From: Clostridia bacterium
GTDB taxonomy: Bacteria; Bacillota_A; Clostridia; Oscillospirales; CAG-272
Assembly (NCBI GenBank): GCA_017462125.1
Contig: JAFTRQ010000007.1
Coordinates: 1-33,429 of the forward strand
Length of the DNA stretch: 33,429 bases
Reading direction: 5' to 3'
Part shown: positions 22,582-30,532 of the stretch, piece after piece
Layout: the number at the start of each line of letters is the position of its first letter
Numbering within the stretch: position 1 is the stretch's first letter
Translations under genes and position numbers: made by a program
The notes under the pieces: generated by a model
What the model was told of the DNA's origin: nothing
Database searches by the model: none
What the model saw: the letters and a program-made list of their open reading frames with translations, nothing else

Positions 22582-22595
22582 AAGTAAAATTATGA

Positions 22596-24200
22596 TTATT
22601 CCTCAACGGGAGCCTCAACTGCAGCTCTCTTTGCAGCGAGGTCTTCTGTCATCTTCGCAAGAGTCTTGCGGTCGACGTTATAAATAACGGCAACGCCTAC
22701 GAACTGACATACTGCGCTGAACAAATAAAGACCTGCAACCAGCCAACAAAGTCTGCCTGCTGTTTCAGCGGACTGACCGATGGTACCGAGAGAGGAAACG
22801 TAGCCGATCAGGGGAGTACCCATAATCGCAATAACAGCCGCGGGGCCAACACCCTGAGCGAGCTTTCTGAAGAAGGAGTGGAGCGCGTAAACAACGCTTT
22901 CCTCTCTCTTGCCGAATTTCCATTCCTGATAATCGATCGCGTCACCCATCATAGCCCAGGATACGCAGTTGTAGAAGCCCATACCGAGTCCGAAGAAGAT
23001 CAGACCGATCATATAGACGATGAGCTGCAGATTCATAGGGCAGAGGGGGAATACGCACAGGATCGCACCGCCGATAAGGCCTGCGATAGAGCCGATGGAA
23101 GCAACCTCTTTCTTACCGTACTTCTTAACAAGCTTGGTAGCGAAGGGCATAAAGATGAACATAGGAAGGAAGCCGACCATCATAACGAGACCGGAAAGGG
23201 AAGCCATACCGAAGTGAGTAGCGAACATAATAGTGTTTGCGGTAGTAGCGGACTGCATACCGAGGAACATACCCATAGCTGCGATGGTACAACCAACTGC
23301 GGGACGGTTCTTCATAAAGGTGCCGAAGGATTTGAAGAGGTTGACCTTCTCGCCTTCCTTGTTAAGCTCGGCATATTCGTTGCCGCGGATGGTGATGTTC
23401 TTGATCATAAGCATAAAGAACACGAAGCCGATGATACCCATAATAAGCGCTGCCCAGAATACCATGTTGCCTTCAAGAACCTCGATCTGACCGCCGGTCA
23501 GGGGGCTGAGCACCTTGTCGCCTTCTTGATAAAGCTCACCGGTAACGGGATTCTTAAGGAAGTTTTCGGGGGTGAATTTATCCTCTGCGCCCTCGGGGAT
23601 CTCAATCTTGTCAAGGAACCAGGTGGGGTTCTTGGGATCAAAGGTAACCTTATTCCAGATCAGCATAGGAAGGATGATGCCGGGAAGCATACCGCCAACC
23701 GCGCCGCCGATGGAGCGGAATACGGAAAGCTGAGCTCTCTCGCCTGCATCCTCGGTAACGATGTTAAGCATTGTGCCGTAAGGAACGTTAGCCATAGTGT
23801 AGGCTGCATCCCAGACGATGTAACCGAGAATGAAGAGAACTGCCTTCACGACGGTGCTTGCATTGGGGAAGGGAAGGAATACTGCAGCTCCGCCTATAAG
23901 AAGGCCGCAAGCTCCAATGAAGATGTAGGTCTTGTATTTACCCATCTTGTACTTTCTCTTGTCGCTGTCGATGAGCGTACCAATGAGCGGGTCATTGATA
24001 GCATCCCATGCCTGAACGAGAAGAAGCAGGATAGAGAAGAGACCTGTTTCCATCATCATAAAAACAAGCCAGAAGGTTTGAACTGTGCCCTTAAGGCCAA
24101 AGCTCATATTACAACCAAGGTCGCCTGCGGCATAAGCGAGCTTATCACGTATGCCAAACTTACGCTTGCCGTTTTCGTCAAGCTTAGGTGTCTTTTTCAT
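22596..24200 (-). CDS. GPH-family sugar:cation symporter (MelB/UidB/XynP-like)
   Basis: The 534-residue integral membrane protein belongs to the glycoside-pentoside-hexuronide symporter family, which imports oligosaccharides or glycosides with Na+ or H+. Family hallmarks: the N-terminal KLAYAAGDLGCNMSFGL; the conserved DAINDPLIGTLIDSDKRK loop between TM2 and TM3, with the Asp residues used in cation binding; the PYGTMLNIVTEDAGERAQLS region after TM4; and GDAIDYQEWKFGKREESVVY near the C-terminus. Twelve transmembrane helices are expected. An unusual insertion (about 185-240, acidic and Pro-rich) lies in the central region after TM6. The ATG has AAGAGG 6 bases upstream. It has a perfect promoter and its own terminator, and the GH2 glycosidase is the next gene on the same strand, which points to import of the GH2 substrate. 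Confidence 0.92.
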   Translation of the reverse strand: MKKTPKLDENGKRKFGIRDKLAYAAGDLGCNMSFGLKGTVQTFWLVFMMMETGLFSILLLLVQAWDAINDPLIGTLIDSDKRKYKMGKYKTYIFIGACGLLIGGAAVFLPFPNASTVVKAVLFILGYIVWDAAYTMANVPYGTMLNIVTEDAGERAQLSVFRSIGGAVGGMLPGIILPMLIWNKVTFDPKNPTWFLDKIEIPEGAEDKFTPENFLKNPVTGELYQEGDKVLSPLTGGQIEVLEGNMVFWAALIMGIIGFVFFMLMIKNITIRGNEYAELNKEGEKVNLFKSFGTFMKNRPAVGCTIAAMGMFLGMQSATTANTIMFATHFGMASLSGLVMMVGFLPMFIFMPFATKLVKKYGKKEVASIGSIAGLIGGAILCVFPLCPMNLQLIVYMIGLIFFGLGMGFYNCVSWAMMGDAIDYQEWKFGKREESVVYALHSFFRKLAQGVGPAAVIAIMGTPLIGYVSSLGTIGQSAETAGRLCWLVAGLYLFSAVCQFVGVAVIYNVDRKTLAKMTEDLAAKRAAVEAPVEE

Positions 24201-24322
24201 TTTGTACCTCTTTCTTTTTTATGTATTTGTTCGAGACAGTAAAAAATGACAGCCTGATCGAGGGGATTTTTGATCTCCGTAAGCAGACTGCGCGTTCATA
24301 CCGTGACGAACTTTACTATATA

Positions 24323-24351
24323 ATTATACAACTTGGATATTGATATGTCAA
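24323..24351 (-). promoter_or_regulatory. Perfect-consensus sigma-A promoter for the GPH symporter
   Basis: Minus strand TTGACA (24346-24351), 17 bases, TATAAT (24323-24328). The start site near 24316 gives an unusually long leader (about 115 nt) for this window. Confidence 0.85.
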
Positions 24352-24503
24352 TCTTTATTTTGAAATTTGTAAAAATTACCGATATTAATTGTAAAAAATT
24401 GTCAATAATGCCGAATAATTTTAGCAAGCCAAAGTGCATAGCTTGATGCGGTTTCGGTTAAGAAAATAAAAGAGACAAATTTTGCGAATGTTTGCAAAGT
24501 GCC

Positions 24504-24532
24504 TTGAAAAAAAGGTAAAAAGATGCTATAAT
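24504..24532 (+). promoter_or_regulatory. Sigma-A promoter for the HAD gene
   Basis: TTGAAA (24504-24509), 17 bases, TATAAT (24527-24532). Confidence 0.75.
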
Positions 24533-24569
24533 AAGTCATCTTGATTCAAAAGGGAGAACGACGGTTGAA

Positions 24570-25238
24570 ATGAAGATAAAAGGCGCGATTTTTGATATGG
24601 ACGGCACACTTATCAATTCGCTGATCGCCTGGAAGGATATTTGGGCGGCAATGGCGGATGAATACCTTGACGGCGAGGTTGGATTTCCGGGTGAGGAGAT
24701 CGACAGAAAACTCCGTACGATGACGCTTCTTGAGGGTATGGAGATGCTTCACGAGGTGCGAGGGATCGGCAAGGACGGCCGTGAACTTTGGGAGTTTTGC
24801 AACAAGCTGATCGAGGATTTTTACAGAAACAAGGTCGAGATGAAATCCGGTGCAATGGATTTTCTCGGATATCTTTATGAAAACGGGGTCAAGATGTGCA
24901 TAGCTTCAGCTTCGGCGCTTGATATGGTTGAGATCGCCGTGGAGCGATGTGAGCTGGGAAAATATATTCCCAAGCTGCTTTCAAGCTGTGATTTTGGGGT
25001 CGGCAAGGACAAGCCCGACGTTTATCTCGCCGCACTTGAGTATCTCGGTACTCCCCTCGAAGAAACTTGGGTGTTTGAAGACTCGCTCGTGGCGCTGAAA
25101 ACCGCCAAGACGCTGGGTATGCCCGTGGTCGGTATTTACGACGCCTACAATTTCGGTCACGAGGAGATGCGCGAGATATCGGACTACTACGTTGACGACG
25201 GTGAGGGGCTTGATAAGCTGATCTCGATCATAGAATGA
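24570..25238 (+). CDS. HAD-superfamily phosphatase / beta-phosphoglucomutase-like
   Basis: The 222-residue protein is a subfamily-I HAD hydrolase. Motif I is FDMDGTL with nucleophile D9 and acid/base D11, motif II is CIASAS (about 110-115), motif III is the Lys in GKDKPDVYL, and motif IV is FEDSLVAL. Residues 15-85 form the helical C1 cap seen in beta-phosphoglucomutase and sugar-phosphate phosphatases. It acts in the cytosol on a phosphorylated metabolite; PGM-type and phosphatase-type activities cannot be told apart here. The start is ATG 24570; the best ribosome site, GGGAG, lies 13 bases upstream, which is long, but no alternative in-frame start is better. It is monocistronic with a clean terminator and may process sugar phosphates derived from the neighbouring glycosidases. 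Confidence 0.87.
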   Translation: MKIKGAIFDMDGTLINSLIAWKDIWAAMADEYLDGEVGFPGEEIDRKLRTMTLLEGMEMLHEVRGIGKDGRELWEFCNKLIEDFYRNKVEMKSGAMDFLGYLYENGVKMCIASASALDMVEIAVERCELGKYIPKLLSSCDFGVGKDKPDVYLAALEYLGTPLEETWVFEDSLVALKTAKTLGMPVVGIYDAYNFGHEEMREISDYYVDDGEGLDKLISIIE

Positions 25239-25258
25239 TCCGATCAACAATAAAGATA

Positions 25259-25293
25259 AAACCGCTCCGTGTGATTTTCACACGGAGCGGTTT
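25259..25293. terminator. Bidirectional terminator between HAD and GH78-like genes
   Basis: AAACCGCTCCGTGTGA (25259-25274), TTT loop, TCACACGGAGCGGTTT (25278-25293): a perfect 16-bp stem. It serves the plus-strand HAD gene and, in reverse, the minus-strand gene ending at 25309. Confidence 0.88.
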
Positions 25294-25308
25294 GCTGTTT
25301 GAAATGGT

Positions 25309-27519
25309 TTACAGCTTGCACTTGAAGCTGTCTTCTGTCTTCGTCATTTTTGCTTGCGTTCCGTCGGGGAGGCAGACGGTAACGTCAAACAGAGCACCCT
25401 CGGGAAGGGTAACGTGAAGGGTGAATTCTCCGTCCGCGATCTGCCAATCAACGGAAACGATGCCGTGTCTTGTGGGGACGGTGCCCTTGGCATAGGTCAA
25501 GCCGAGATCGTGAATATGGGGACGGATGCGAAGTGTGTCATAGCCGTCACTTGTGGGATAGACACCAAGCACCATGGCAGAAAGCTCGTATGTGGGAGCG
25601 CTGCTCCAGGCATGACATTCGCTTCGGGGCTCGTCGGGATTCTCGCACCAGGTGGTACAATGGAGATCCAGCATCTTCTGCCAGCCCACAAAGAGCTTGG
25701 ACGCGTAGCAATAGCGGTCCGCAAGCTCCAACGCGCGGAAGAGATAGTGATTCATTGAGAAGGTACATTCCGCAACCTTTTTGTCGCTGTTGAAGGTGGT
25801 GTCGACCAATCTGCCCGCATCCTCACCCGTGACCGCGCCCGAAAGGATGGCCCAAACGGTTGTGTGCTGGCTGTAGGTGTTCCCGTTGGGAGAGTTGAGA
25901 TAAAGTCCCGCCTCGCTGTCGTAGCAATGCTTATTGACAGATGCGATCATCTCCTGCGCTCTCGCTTCGTACTCGTTGGCTCTTGCAATCTTGCCAAGCG
26001 CCTCGCAGAGCTGAGCCGCGGCACGGAGAGCGGCGGCGTACATAAAGCAGGTAACGGTCAGGGGCTCTCGGTCACCCTTGGGAGGCACGCCTCTTTCCCA
26101 GCCGGGTACCCAGTCTACGAATGCCCAATATTTGGTGGGCCCTACAAGGCCGTCCTTGTTTTTCAGAATCTCAAAGGCTTCAAGCGCCTTATCTACCGTA
26201 CCCATAAGGGGAATGACGTTTGCAACGTCACCTGTGTAGCGCAGGTAATCGCGCACTGCAAGCACCCAGAAAAGGGTAAAGTCGGGGATGACCTGTGTAA
26301 CGCTTGTGGGGTAGTTTGCGCAGATCATACCGTCGACGGTCTGGCTTGCGGCAAGATCATTGATGAACTTCAAGGGCATCTTTACGTCACTTGAATTGCG
26401 GAAGGTGTAGAGCATTTCAAGGGCACCGTCCATAGAATACTGTCCCTGCTCGTAGTAGGGGCAATCCACGTAGGTCTCGTGGGTGCAGCAGAGGAGGGTG
26501 TTGAGGCTGATATGCCACATTTTATTGTATTCTTCGTTGGAGCACTCGAAGCTACCCGCCTTGTCGAAGGGGTAGAAATAGGGAGCGTAGGAGAGGTTGT
26601 ATTCAACTGCCTCGGGGCATTCGACCTTGATATAGCGGAAGGCTCTGAACCAGAAGCTTGTATAGCTTTGGTTGCCGCCGCGGGCGTGGATAAGGTCGTA
26701 CACACCGTCGATACGACTACCCTCGGCGTCAATATCGTCACGGATCGCCTTGCCAATAGCTCTGACGCCGACGGGATCGCCAAAGGAAACGCTCTCGGCG
26801 TAGGTGATCTTGATATCACTACCCTTGGGGGCGTTGAAATCAAAGTAAACCTTTGCGGTGGTGTACTCGCCCGTGTCGTAGATTATGAAGCCATCGCCGC
26901 GCTTGACCTCGGTCAAGCCTCTCTTTTCATATTCCTTCATCGCGGGGATGGGGCGGGAATACATGGAATAAGGCTGGATCGTACCCCAGGGGGAGAACCC
27001 GTTGGTGTCGGTGTTGGGCGTGAACCAATTTTTGAGAGGGACGGAAACGAGGCTTTCCTCAGCTGCCCACTCCTCGCATGGAGGCATTGAGTTGTGGATT
27101 CCGTGGTAATTATGGAAGCAGACGCTGTCATCGCGCATACATTCCCAGCTTGCGTCGGTTGCGATAGCTGTGGTTTCGCCATCAGAGCTTGTCAGCTTGC
27201 CATCGAACCAAAGGGCAGGGTGGTCTCCGTGGTAAACGATGTGAAAATTGGGACCTACAACGTACTGAACCTTGACAAATATCTCATTCTCGCCGTCTTG
27301 GAGTGCACCTGATGCGTCTGCGGTCTCGTAGTAGCGCAGATGAGCCGCGCCCTGGCAGGGGCCGTCGCAGATCAGCGAGCCGTTGATATAAAGCTGATAG
27401 CGGGTGTCGGCGCTGACTCTCAAGGAAAGAGTGTCACCTGCCTTTGCCTCAAAGGTCTTTTTGAAATAATAAAAACGTGTTTCCTGCGGTCTGTCGTCCG
27501 CGTATATCCAAAGTGCCAT
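25309..27519 (-). CDS. GH78-type alpha-L-rhamnosidase-like glycosidase
   Basis: The 736-residue protein shows GH78 architecture: an N-terminal carbohydrate-binding-like domain (residues 5-190, YQLYINGSLICDGP), a second beta-domain (about 200-315), the (alpha/alpha)6 toroid (about 325-655) and a C-terminal beta-sandwich (LRIRPHIHDLGLTYAKGTVP). The acid motif reads ETYVDCPYYEQGQYSMDG, giving D352, E357 and D364 with the spacing 5 and 7 reported for Bacillus RhaB (D567, E572, D579). The other motif residues differ from the PTDCPQRDE consensus found in the paralogue at 14451-16700. RSECHAWSSAP near residue 635 is also GH78-typical. No signal peptide, so it is cytosolic. The substrate may not be rhamnose. 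ATG with GGAGA 8 bases upstream; promoter at 27554-27582. Confidence 0.82.
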   Translation of the reverse strand: MALWIYADDRPQETRFYYFKKTFEAKAGDTLSLRVSADTRYQLYINGSLICDGPCQGAAHLRYYETADASGALQDGENEIFVKVQYVVGPNFHIVYHGDHPALWFDGKLTSSDGETTAIATDASWECMRDDSVCFHNYHGIHNSMPPCEEWAAEESLVSVPLKNWFTPNTDTNGFSPWGTIQPYSMYSRPIPAMKEYEKRGLTEVKRGDGFIIYDTGEYTTAKVYFDFNAPKGSDIKITYAESVSFGDPVGVRAIGKAIRDDIDAEGSRIDGVYDLIHARGGNQSYTSFWFRAFRYIKVECPEAVEYNLSYAPYFYPFDKAGSFECSNEEYNKMWHISLNTLLCCTHETYVDCPYYEQGQYSMDGALEMLYTFRNSSDVKMPLKFINDLAASQTVDGMICANYPTSVTQVIPDFTLFWVLAVRDYLRYTGDVANVIPLMGTVDKALEAFEILKNKDGLVGPTKYWAFVDWVPGWERGVPPKGDREPLTVTCFMYAAALRAAAQLCEALGKIARANEYEARAQEMIASVNKHCYDSEAGLYLNSPNGNTYSQHTTVWAILSGAVTGEDAGRLVDTTFNSDKKVAECTFSMNHYLFRALELADRYCYASKLFVGWQKMLDLHCTTWCENPDEPRSECHAWSSAPTYELSAMVLGVYPTSDGYDTLRIRPHIHDLGLTYAKGTVPTRHGIVSVDWQIADGEFTLHVTLPEGALFDVTVCLPDGTQAKMTKTEDSFKCKL

Positions 27520-27553
27520 AATCCGGTCTCCTTTATATTGTTATGGTATATTG

Positions 27554-27582
27554 ATTATAGCATGGGGAGAAGAAAAATGCAA
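27554..27582 (-). promoter_or_regulatory. Sigma-A promoter for the GH78-like gene
   Basis: Minus strand TTGCAT (27577-27582), 17 bases, TATAAT (27554-27559). Confidence 0.68.
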
Positions 27583-27661
27583 TATAAATTTTGTGTTTGA
27601 AGGAAAATAATTTGGGGTGTAGGTGAGTTGAGCGATGAAGGCTACGAATCAATATTCAACA

Positions 27662-27691
27662 AAAATCGGCTCCGGGAAGGGAGCCGATTTT
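27662..27691. terminator. Terminator of the LytTR/LiaF-like unit
   Basis: AAAATCGGCTCC (27662-27673), 6-base loop, GGAGCCGATTTT (27680-27691): a perfect 12-bp stem directly after the minus-strand stop at 27695, with a T-run on that strand. Confidence 0.88.
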
Positions 27692-27694
27692 CGG

Positions 27695-28402
27695 TTATAC
27701 GTATCGAATAGTCAGGGATCCGAGGTTGTTTTCACCGTTGATGTATAAGACGGGGCCGACCTCGTCATTATTGCGCGCGACGTGCGAGCCGCCCAGATTG
27801 TTTTCAATATTGCTCTTGACGATCCAATGACCGGGGACGTTTATGACCATCGAGCCCAAATTGTTTTCGACGTGAAGCGTTTTGTCGCCCTTGTAATTTT
27901 GCGGATTTTCAAAATGCACCGAGCAGGAGCCGAGACTGTTTTCGATGCAGGAGGGTGTGAATGTGTCGCAATCTACGTAGATGGTGGAGGAACCCAGATT
28001 GCTTTCAGCATAATTGCCGTTGATCTCGATGGTGCCACCGTGATTCCCGTGATTGACCTTATGGGAGGAGAACAGAATAGAAAAGCCGATTGAAAGAAGT
28101 AGAGCGATCAGTATCACAAGCCAATTGTTGATGATGTTTTCTTCCTCAAGTCCTGCAAGATTTGCTATGTTTTTCTCGAAAAGCATAAAAATAAACGCTA
28201 AAGGGAAGAAGATCTCTGCGATCCTGCCCTTGATCAGTCTGGCGATAATGAAGGCAAACAGGAGCAGACCCACGATGATGGCGAAGATCGAGACCTCGCC
28301 CATAAAGCCGACCAATGGGGATATAATGTCGAGAGTGTCAAGTATGATAAGAACCGCGGCTAAGACGAAGCCGAGTCCCCAAAAGATTTTCCAAGTTTTC
28401 AT
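27695..28402 (-). CDS. LiaF-like membrane protein with beta-solenoid C-terminus
   Basis: The 235-residue protein has four predicted transmembrane helices in residues 5-112 (GLGFVLAAVLIILDTL, SIFAIIVGLLLFAFIIA, EIFFPLAFIFMLF, WLVILIALLLSIGFSILF), then a soluble domain from about residue 115. That domain repeats an N-L-G-S-like turn five times (ESNLGSSTIYVD, ENSLGSCSVHFE, ENNLGSMVINVP, ENNLGGSHVARN, ENNLGSLTIRYV), the pattern of a small beta-helix as in LiaF/DUF4097-type proteins. LiaF proteins modulate envelope-stress signalling. The start codon overlaps the stop of the LytTR gene (ATGA), so translation is coupled, and the pair is most likely a regulator plus membrane partner. Exact signal and role are unknown. 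Confidence 0.82.
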   Translation of the reverse strand: MKTWKIFWGLGFVLAAVLIILDTLDIISPLVGFMGEVSIFAIIVGLLLFAFIIARLIKGRIAEIFFPLAFIFMLFEKNIANLAGLEEENIINNWLVILIALLLSIGFSILFSSHKVNHGNHGGTIEINGNYAESNLGSSTIYVDCDTFTPSCIENSLGSCSVHFENPQNYKGDKTLHVENNLGSMVINVPGHWIVKSNIENNLGGSHVARNNDEVGPVLYINGENNLGSLTIRYV

Positions 28403-28851
28403 TTTTTTAACCTCATTTCATCGATTTTGTATTGCAACAGCTTAAAATATGCTCTTGAAAAATAGACCTTTTTACTGCAATTGCGGAATCCGATCTCACC
28501 GTTTCCCACCAGCTCGCGGTGGAGAAACGCGATCTCGGCAATGTTGGCAATGGCGGATTTTGAGATGCGGACGAAGCTTGACGGCATCAGCGATTCAAGC
28601 TCAAAAAGCTTGTATGGCGCGGTGTAGATCCTGTCACGGGTGTGGGCGTAGACCTTGCCGTCAAAGCTTTCAAAGAAGAGAATGCTGATTTTGGGAACGA
28701 AATAATCGGTTCCGTCAGAGCAGAGCACGATCTCGTGCTCTCCGCGCAAGGTCTCCTCAATTGCCGCTTCAAGAGAGCGGATCTTGTCGTTTCGCTCTCG
28801 GCATCGGATGATTATTTCTTCGTTTTCCGATATTTCGGTGCGGATCTTCAA
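28399..28851 (-). CDS. LytTR-family DNA-binding regulator without receiver domain
   Basis: The 150-residue cytosolic protein consists of a short N-terminal region (1-45) and a LytTR DNA-binding domain (about 46-145): ILFFESFDGKVYAHTRD, the LESLMPSSFVRISKSAIANI core and SKKVYFSRAYFKLLQYKI are typical. It lacks the response-regulator receiver domain, so its activity is probably set by the membrane protein it overlaps with by 4 bases. The TTG at 28851 is the start, with GGGAGG 7 bases upstream; a TTG start suggests low-level expression. The promoter at 28884-28912 contains a 7-bp direct repeat (28901-28907 and 28913-28919) around the -35 box that could be its autoregulatory site. Confidence 0.88.
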   Translation of the reverse strand: MKIRTEISENEEIIIRCRERNDKIRSLEAAIEETLRGEHEIVLCSDGTDYFVPKISILFFESFDGKVYAHTRDRIYTAPYKLFELESLMPSSFVRISKSAIANIAEIAFLHRELVGNGEIGFRNCSKKVYFSRAYFKLLQYKIDEMRLKK

Positions 28852-28883
28852 TGCTCGCCCTCCCTTCGTTTCTTTCTGTCTTT

Positions 28884-28912
28884 ATTTTATCACCTTGACG
28901 GAGCTTTGTAAA
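28884..28912 (-). promoter_or_regulatory. Sigma-A promoter of the LytTR/LiaF-like unit with direct repeats
   Basis: Minus strand TTTACA (28907-28912), 17 bases, TAAAAT (28884-28889). AAAGCTC occurs twice in direct orientation on the minus strand (28913-28919 and 28901-28907) with a 12-base period spanning the -35 box. Confidence 0.55.
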
Positions 28913-28962
28913 GAGCTTTTTGCTAAGAGGTAGAAAAATGGCGGTAAAATGCAGATGACAAA

Positions 28963-28988
28963 AACATCGGGGTGTAATCCCCGATGTT
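28963..28988 (-). terminator. Rho-independent terminator of the MBL gene
   Basis: AACATCGGGG (28963-28972), loop TGTAAT, CCCCGATGTT (28979-28988). On the minus strand it is followed by TTTTTG, and it begins 10 bases after the stop at 28999. Confidence 0.87.
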
Positions 28989-28998
28989 CTGCGTTCAA

Positions 28999-30318
28999 CT
29001 ACATATTCTCAAATACGGCTTCGCTGATCTTGAGCCTGCCTTCCTTGACGATCAGGATCAGATCGCAGGGATCGCTTGTGCGCAGAGCAAGCGTTTCTGT
29101 CTTGCCGTTTACCGTGATCCTTGCTTCGCCTGCCTTGCGGTCTACTACAAGAACCACGGTCATTTCCTCGCCTGCCTTGTGGGGTAAGGAATAGGGCGTA
29201 TAGCTGTCGGGAGTGGTAGGCGTGGGGCAATCGTAGATCAAGCCCAGAACGTCACATTCGCTTTCGGGTGTCATAGTCAGTGTGAAGCGATAGCTGTTGC
29301 TGACAGCGACCTGCCCGCGTTGGATCATCTGGAGCAGAGTGCGGCGGGTGCGGGTCTTGAGGGTGCAGCTGTTTTCTTCAAACGAAAGGTCGAGGGGATC
29401 GTATCCCATATTGCCGCCTGTAATGCATGCCCAACCAAGCTGACGGATGCTCTTTTGAGTGAAATCTGCAGCTGTCTTTTTGGGCACGTATGGCTCGGTG
29501 ATCTCAATGGGCGCGGTCAAATCGAATGTGTTTTCCTCAATGCCGCTGACGAAAATGTGCCGTGCGTGATTTTCGGGGGAGGTGAAGAATCGGTTATAAG
29601 GCTCGGCGAGCATATCGAGATAGCGGAACTCGGGCATAGGCCAGATGATGATGTCGGGGTCAACAGCGGCAAAAAGCTCAAAGGAGCCGCCCCAATAGCC
29701 GTGGTGACCTACCTGAAGGATGTCGCACTTCAGCTCCTCGGGCTTGTAGGTGTCTGTTACGATCTTTGAGCCGATATGCTGAAGGTCGCCCATCCACATA
29801 ACGCTGTAATTTCCCAGCGTCATGATCATCGAAAGGGAGGTCTCGTTAACGTTGAGAGGTCTGATTTGGCAATCCTCTGCGGCGAACAGTATTTTGAATT
29901 CTGCACCGCCAAAGTGCAGAACGTCACCCTTGTGAGGCGTTACCGTTTCGGCGCCGAAGCACTTTATCGCCTCAAGGAAGCTCTTGTGATCGTGAGTCTT
30001 TTCGCACATATCCTCGGGAAAATTGTAGATTACCTTTTCCACAACGATCTTGTCCTTGTGAGTATGGCTCATCTTGATAAAGCCGCCTGTGTGGTCGCCG
30101 TGAGGATGTGTAAAGAACCATGCCGCAACGGTGGGTATTTTACCCGTTTCGTTCCGGGCAGAGATCAGCTCGTAGAGTCTGTCGACCTCATCGTATTCTC
30201 CGTATGCCGAATCGATCAGAACAAATCTGCCGTCCGAGAGACGAATGAGATATGCCATGCCGCAATCCACGGAAAAATAGGTGGGTCTTATTTGTGTCAA
30301 AAGGGGAGTGGTTTTCAT
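28999..30318 (-). CDS. Metallo-beta-lactamase-fold protein with C-terminal beta-domain
   Basis: The 439-residue protein has an N-terminal MBL domain (about 10-260) with FFTHPHGDHTGG (H71, H73, D75, H76), a conserved MWMGDLQ Asp segment and VGHHGYWGG, a layout like ComEC-type and other nucleotide-processing MBL domains. Residues about 290-439 form a second, beta-rich domain: strands such as CTLKTRTRRTLLQM, SYRFTLTMTP, MTVVLVVDRKAGEARITVNG and LILIVKEGRLKISEAVFEN suggest a laminin-G or concanavalin-like sandwich that often binds carbohydrate. No signal peptide was seen, so the protein is cytosolic; the substrate is unknown. AGGAGG lies 6 bases upstream of the ATG. The promoter at 30347-30375 and the terminator at 28963-28988 indicate a single-gene unit. 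Confidence 0.82.
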   Translation of the reverse strand: MKTTPLLTQIRPTYFSVDCGMAYLIRLSDGRFVLIDSAYGEYDEVDRLYELISARNETGKIPTVAAWFFTHPHGDHTGGFIKMSHTHKDKIVVEKVIYNFPEDMCEKTHDHKSFLEAIKCFGAETVTPHKGDVLHFGGAEFKILFAAEDCQIRPLNVNETSLSMIMTLGNYSVMWMGDLQHIGSKIVTDTYKPEELKCDILQVGHHGYWGGSFELFAAVDPDIIIWPMPEFRYLDMLAEPYNRFFTSPENHARHIFVSGIEENTFDLTAPIEITEPYVPKKTAADFTQKSIRQLGWACITGGNMGYDPLDLSFEENSCTLKTRTRRTLLQMIQRGQVAVSNSYRFTLTMTPESECDVLGLIYDCPTPTTPDSYTPYSLPHKAGEEMTVVLVVDRKAGEARITVNGKTETLALRTSDPCDLILIVKEGRLKISEAVFENM

Positions 30319-30346
30319 AACGGCCTCCTGTTTTTAGGTTGCTTAC

Positions 30347-30375
30347 AGTATAACAAACGAATGATGAAAAGTCAA
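30347..30375 (-). promoter_or_regulatory. Sigma-A promoter for the two-domain MBL gene
   Basis: Minus strand TTGACT (30370-30375), 17 bases, TATACT (30347-30352). The start site near 30340 gives a 21-nt leader. It is about 60 bases from the divergent promoter at 30436-30464. Confidence 0.7.
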
Positions 30376-30435
30376 TAAGAATTCCCGATCTTGCGATTTT
30401 TCTTTTATTTTAAAAGCGAAAATTTACAATTTTGG

Positions 30436-30464
30436 TTGACAAACCATTCAAGGCATGGTATAAT
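30436..30464 (+). promoter_or_regulatory. Perfect-consensus sigma-A promoter for the MFS/glycosidase operon
   Basis: TTGACA (30436-30441), 17 bases, TATAAT (30459-30464). The leader (about 62 nt) contains a small hairpin, AGCCC-GTGT-GGGTT (30491-30504), of unknown importance. Confidence 0.85.
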
Positions 30465-30532
30465 CACCGTAGGATAACAGTAATAATCCGAGCCCGTGTG
30501 GGTTAATGAAATCGGTTTGACTCAAAGGATTT

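Larger units (their letters stand above)
24201..24569. other. Intergenic region with two divergent promoters
   Basis: Between the symporter and HAD genes there are 369 bases without a convincing gene. They hold a roughly 115-nt leader for the symporter (24201-24316), its promoter at 24323-24351, about 150 bases of AT-rich sequence, and the HAD promoter at 24504-24532. I saw no strong hairpin or recognisable riboswitch in the symporter leader. Confidence 0.7.

Noticed and set aside
22878..24242. 454-codon open frame opposite the GPH symporter
   Set aside because: It is antisense to an unmistakable transporter; the His/Glu-rich translation is a shadow of the hydrophobic codons on the other strand.
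24201..24316. Riboswitch in the symporter leader
   Set aside because: The leader is about 115 nt, but I saw no strong stem or recognisable aptamer core, nor a terminator/antiterminator pair.
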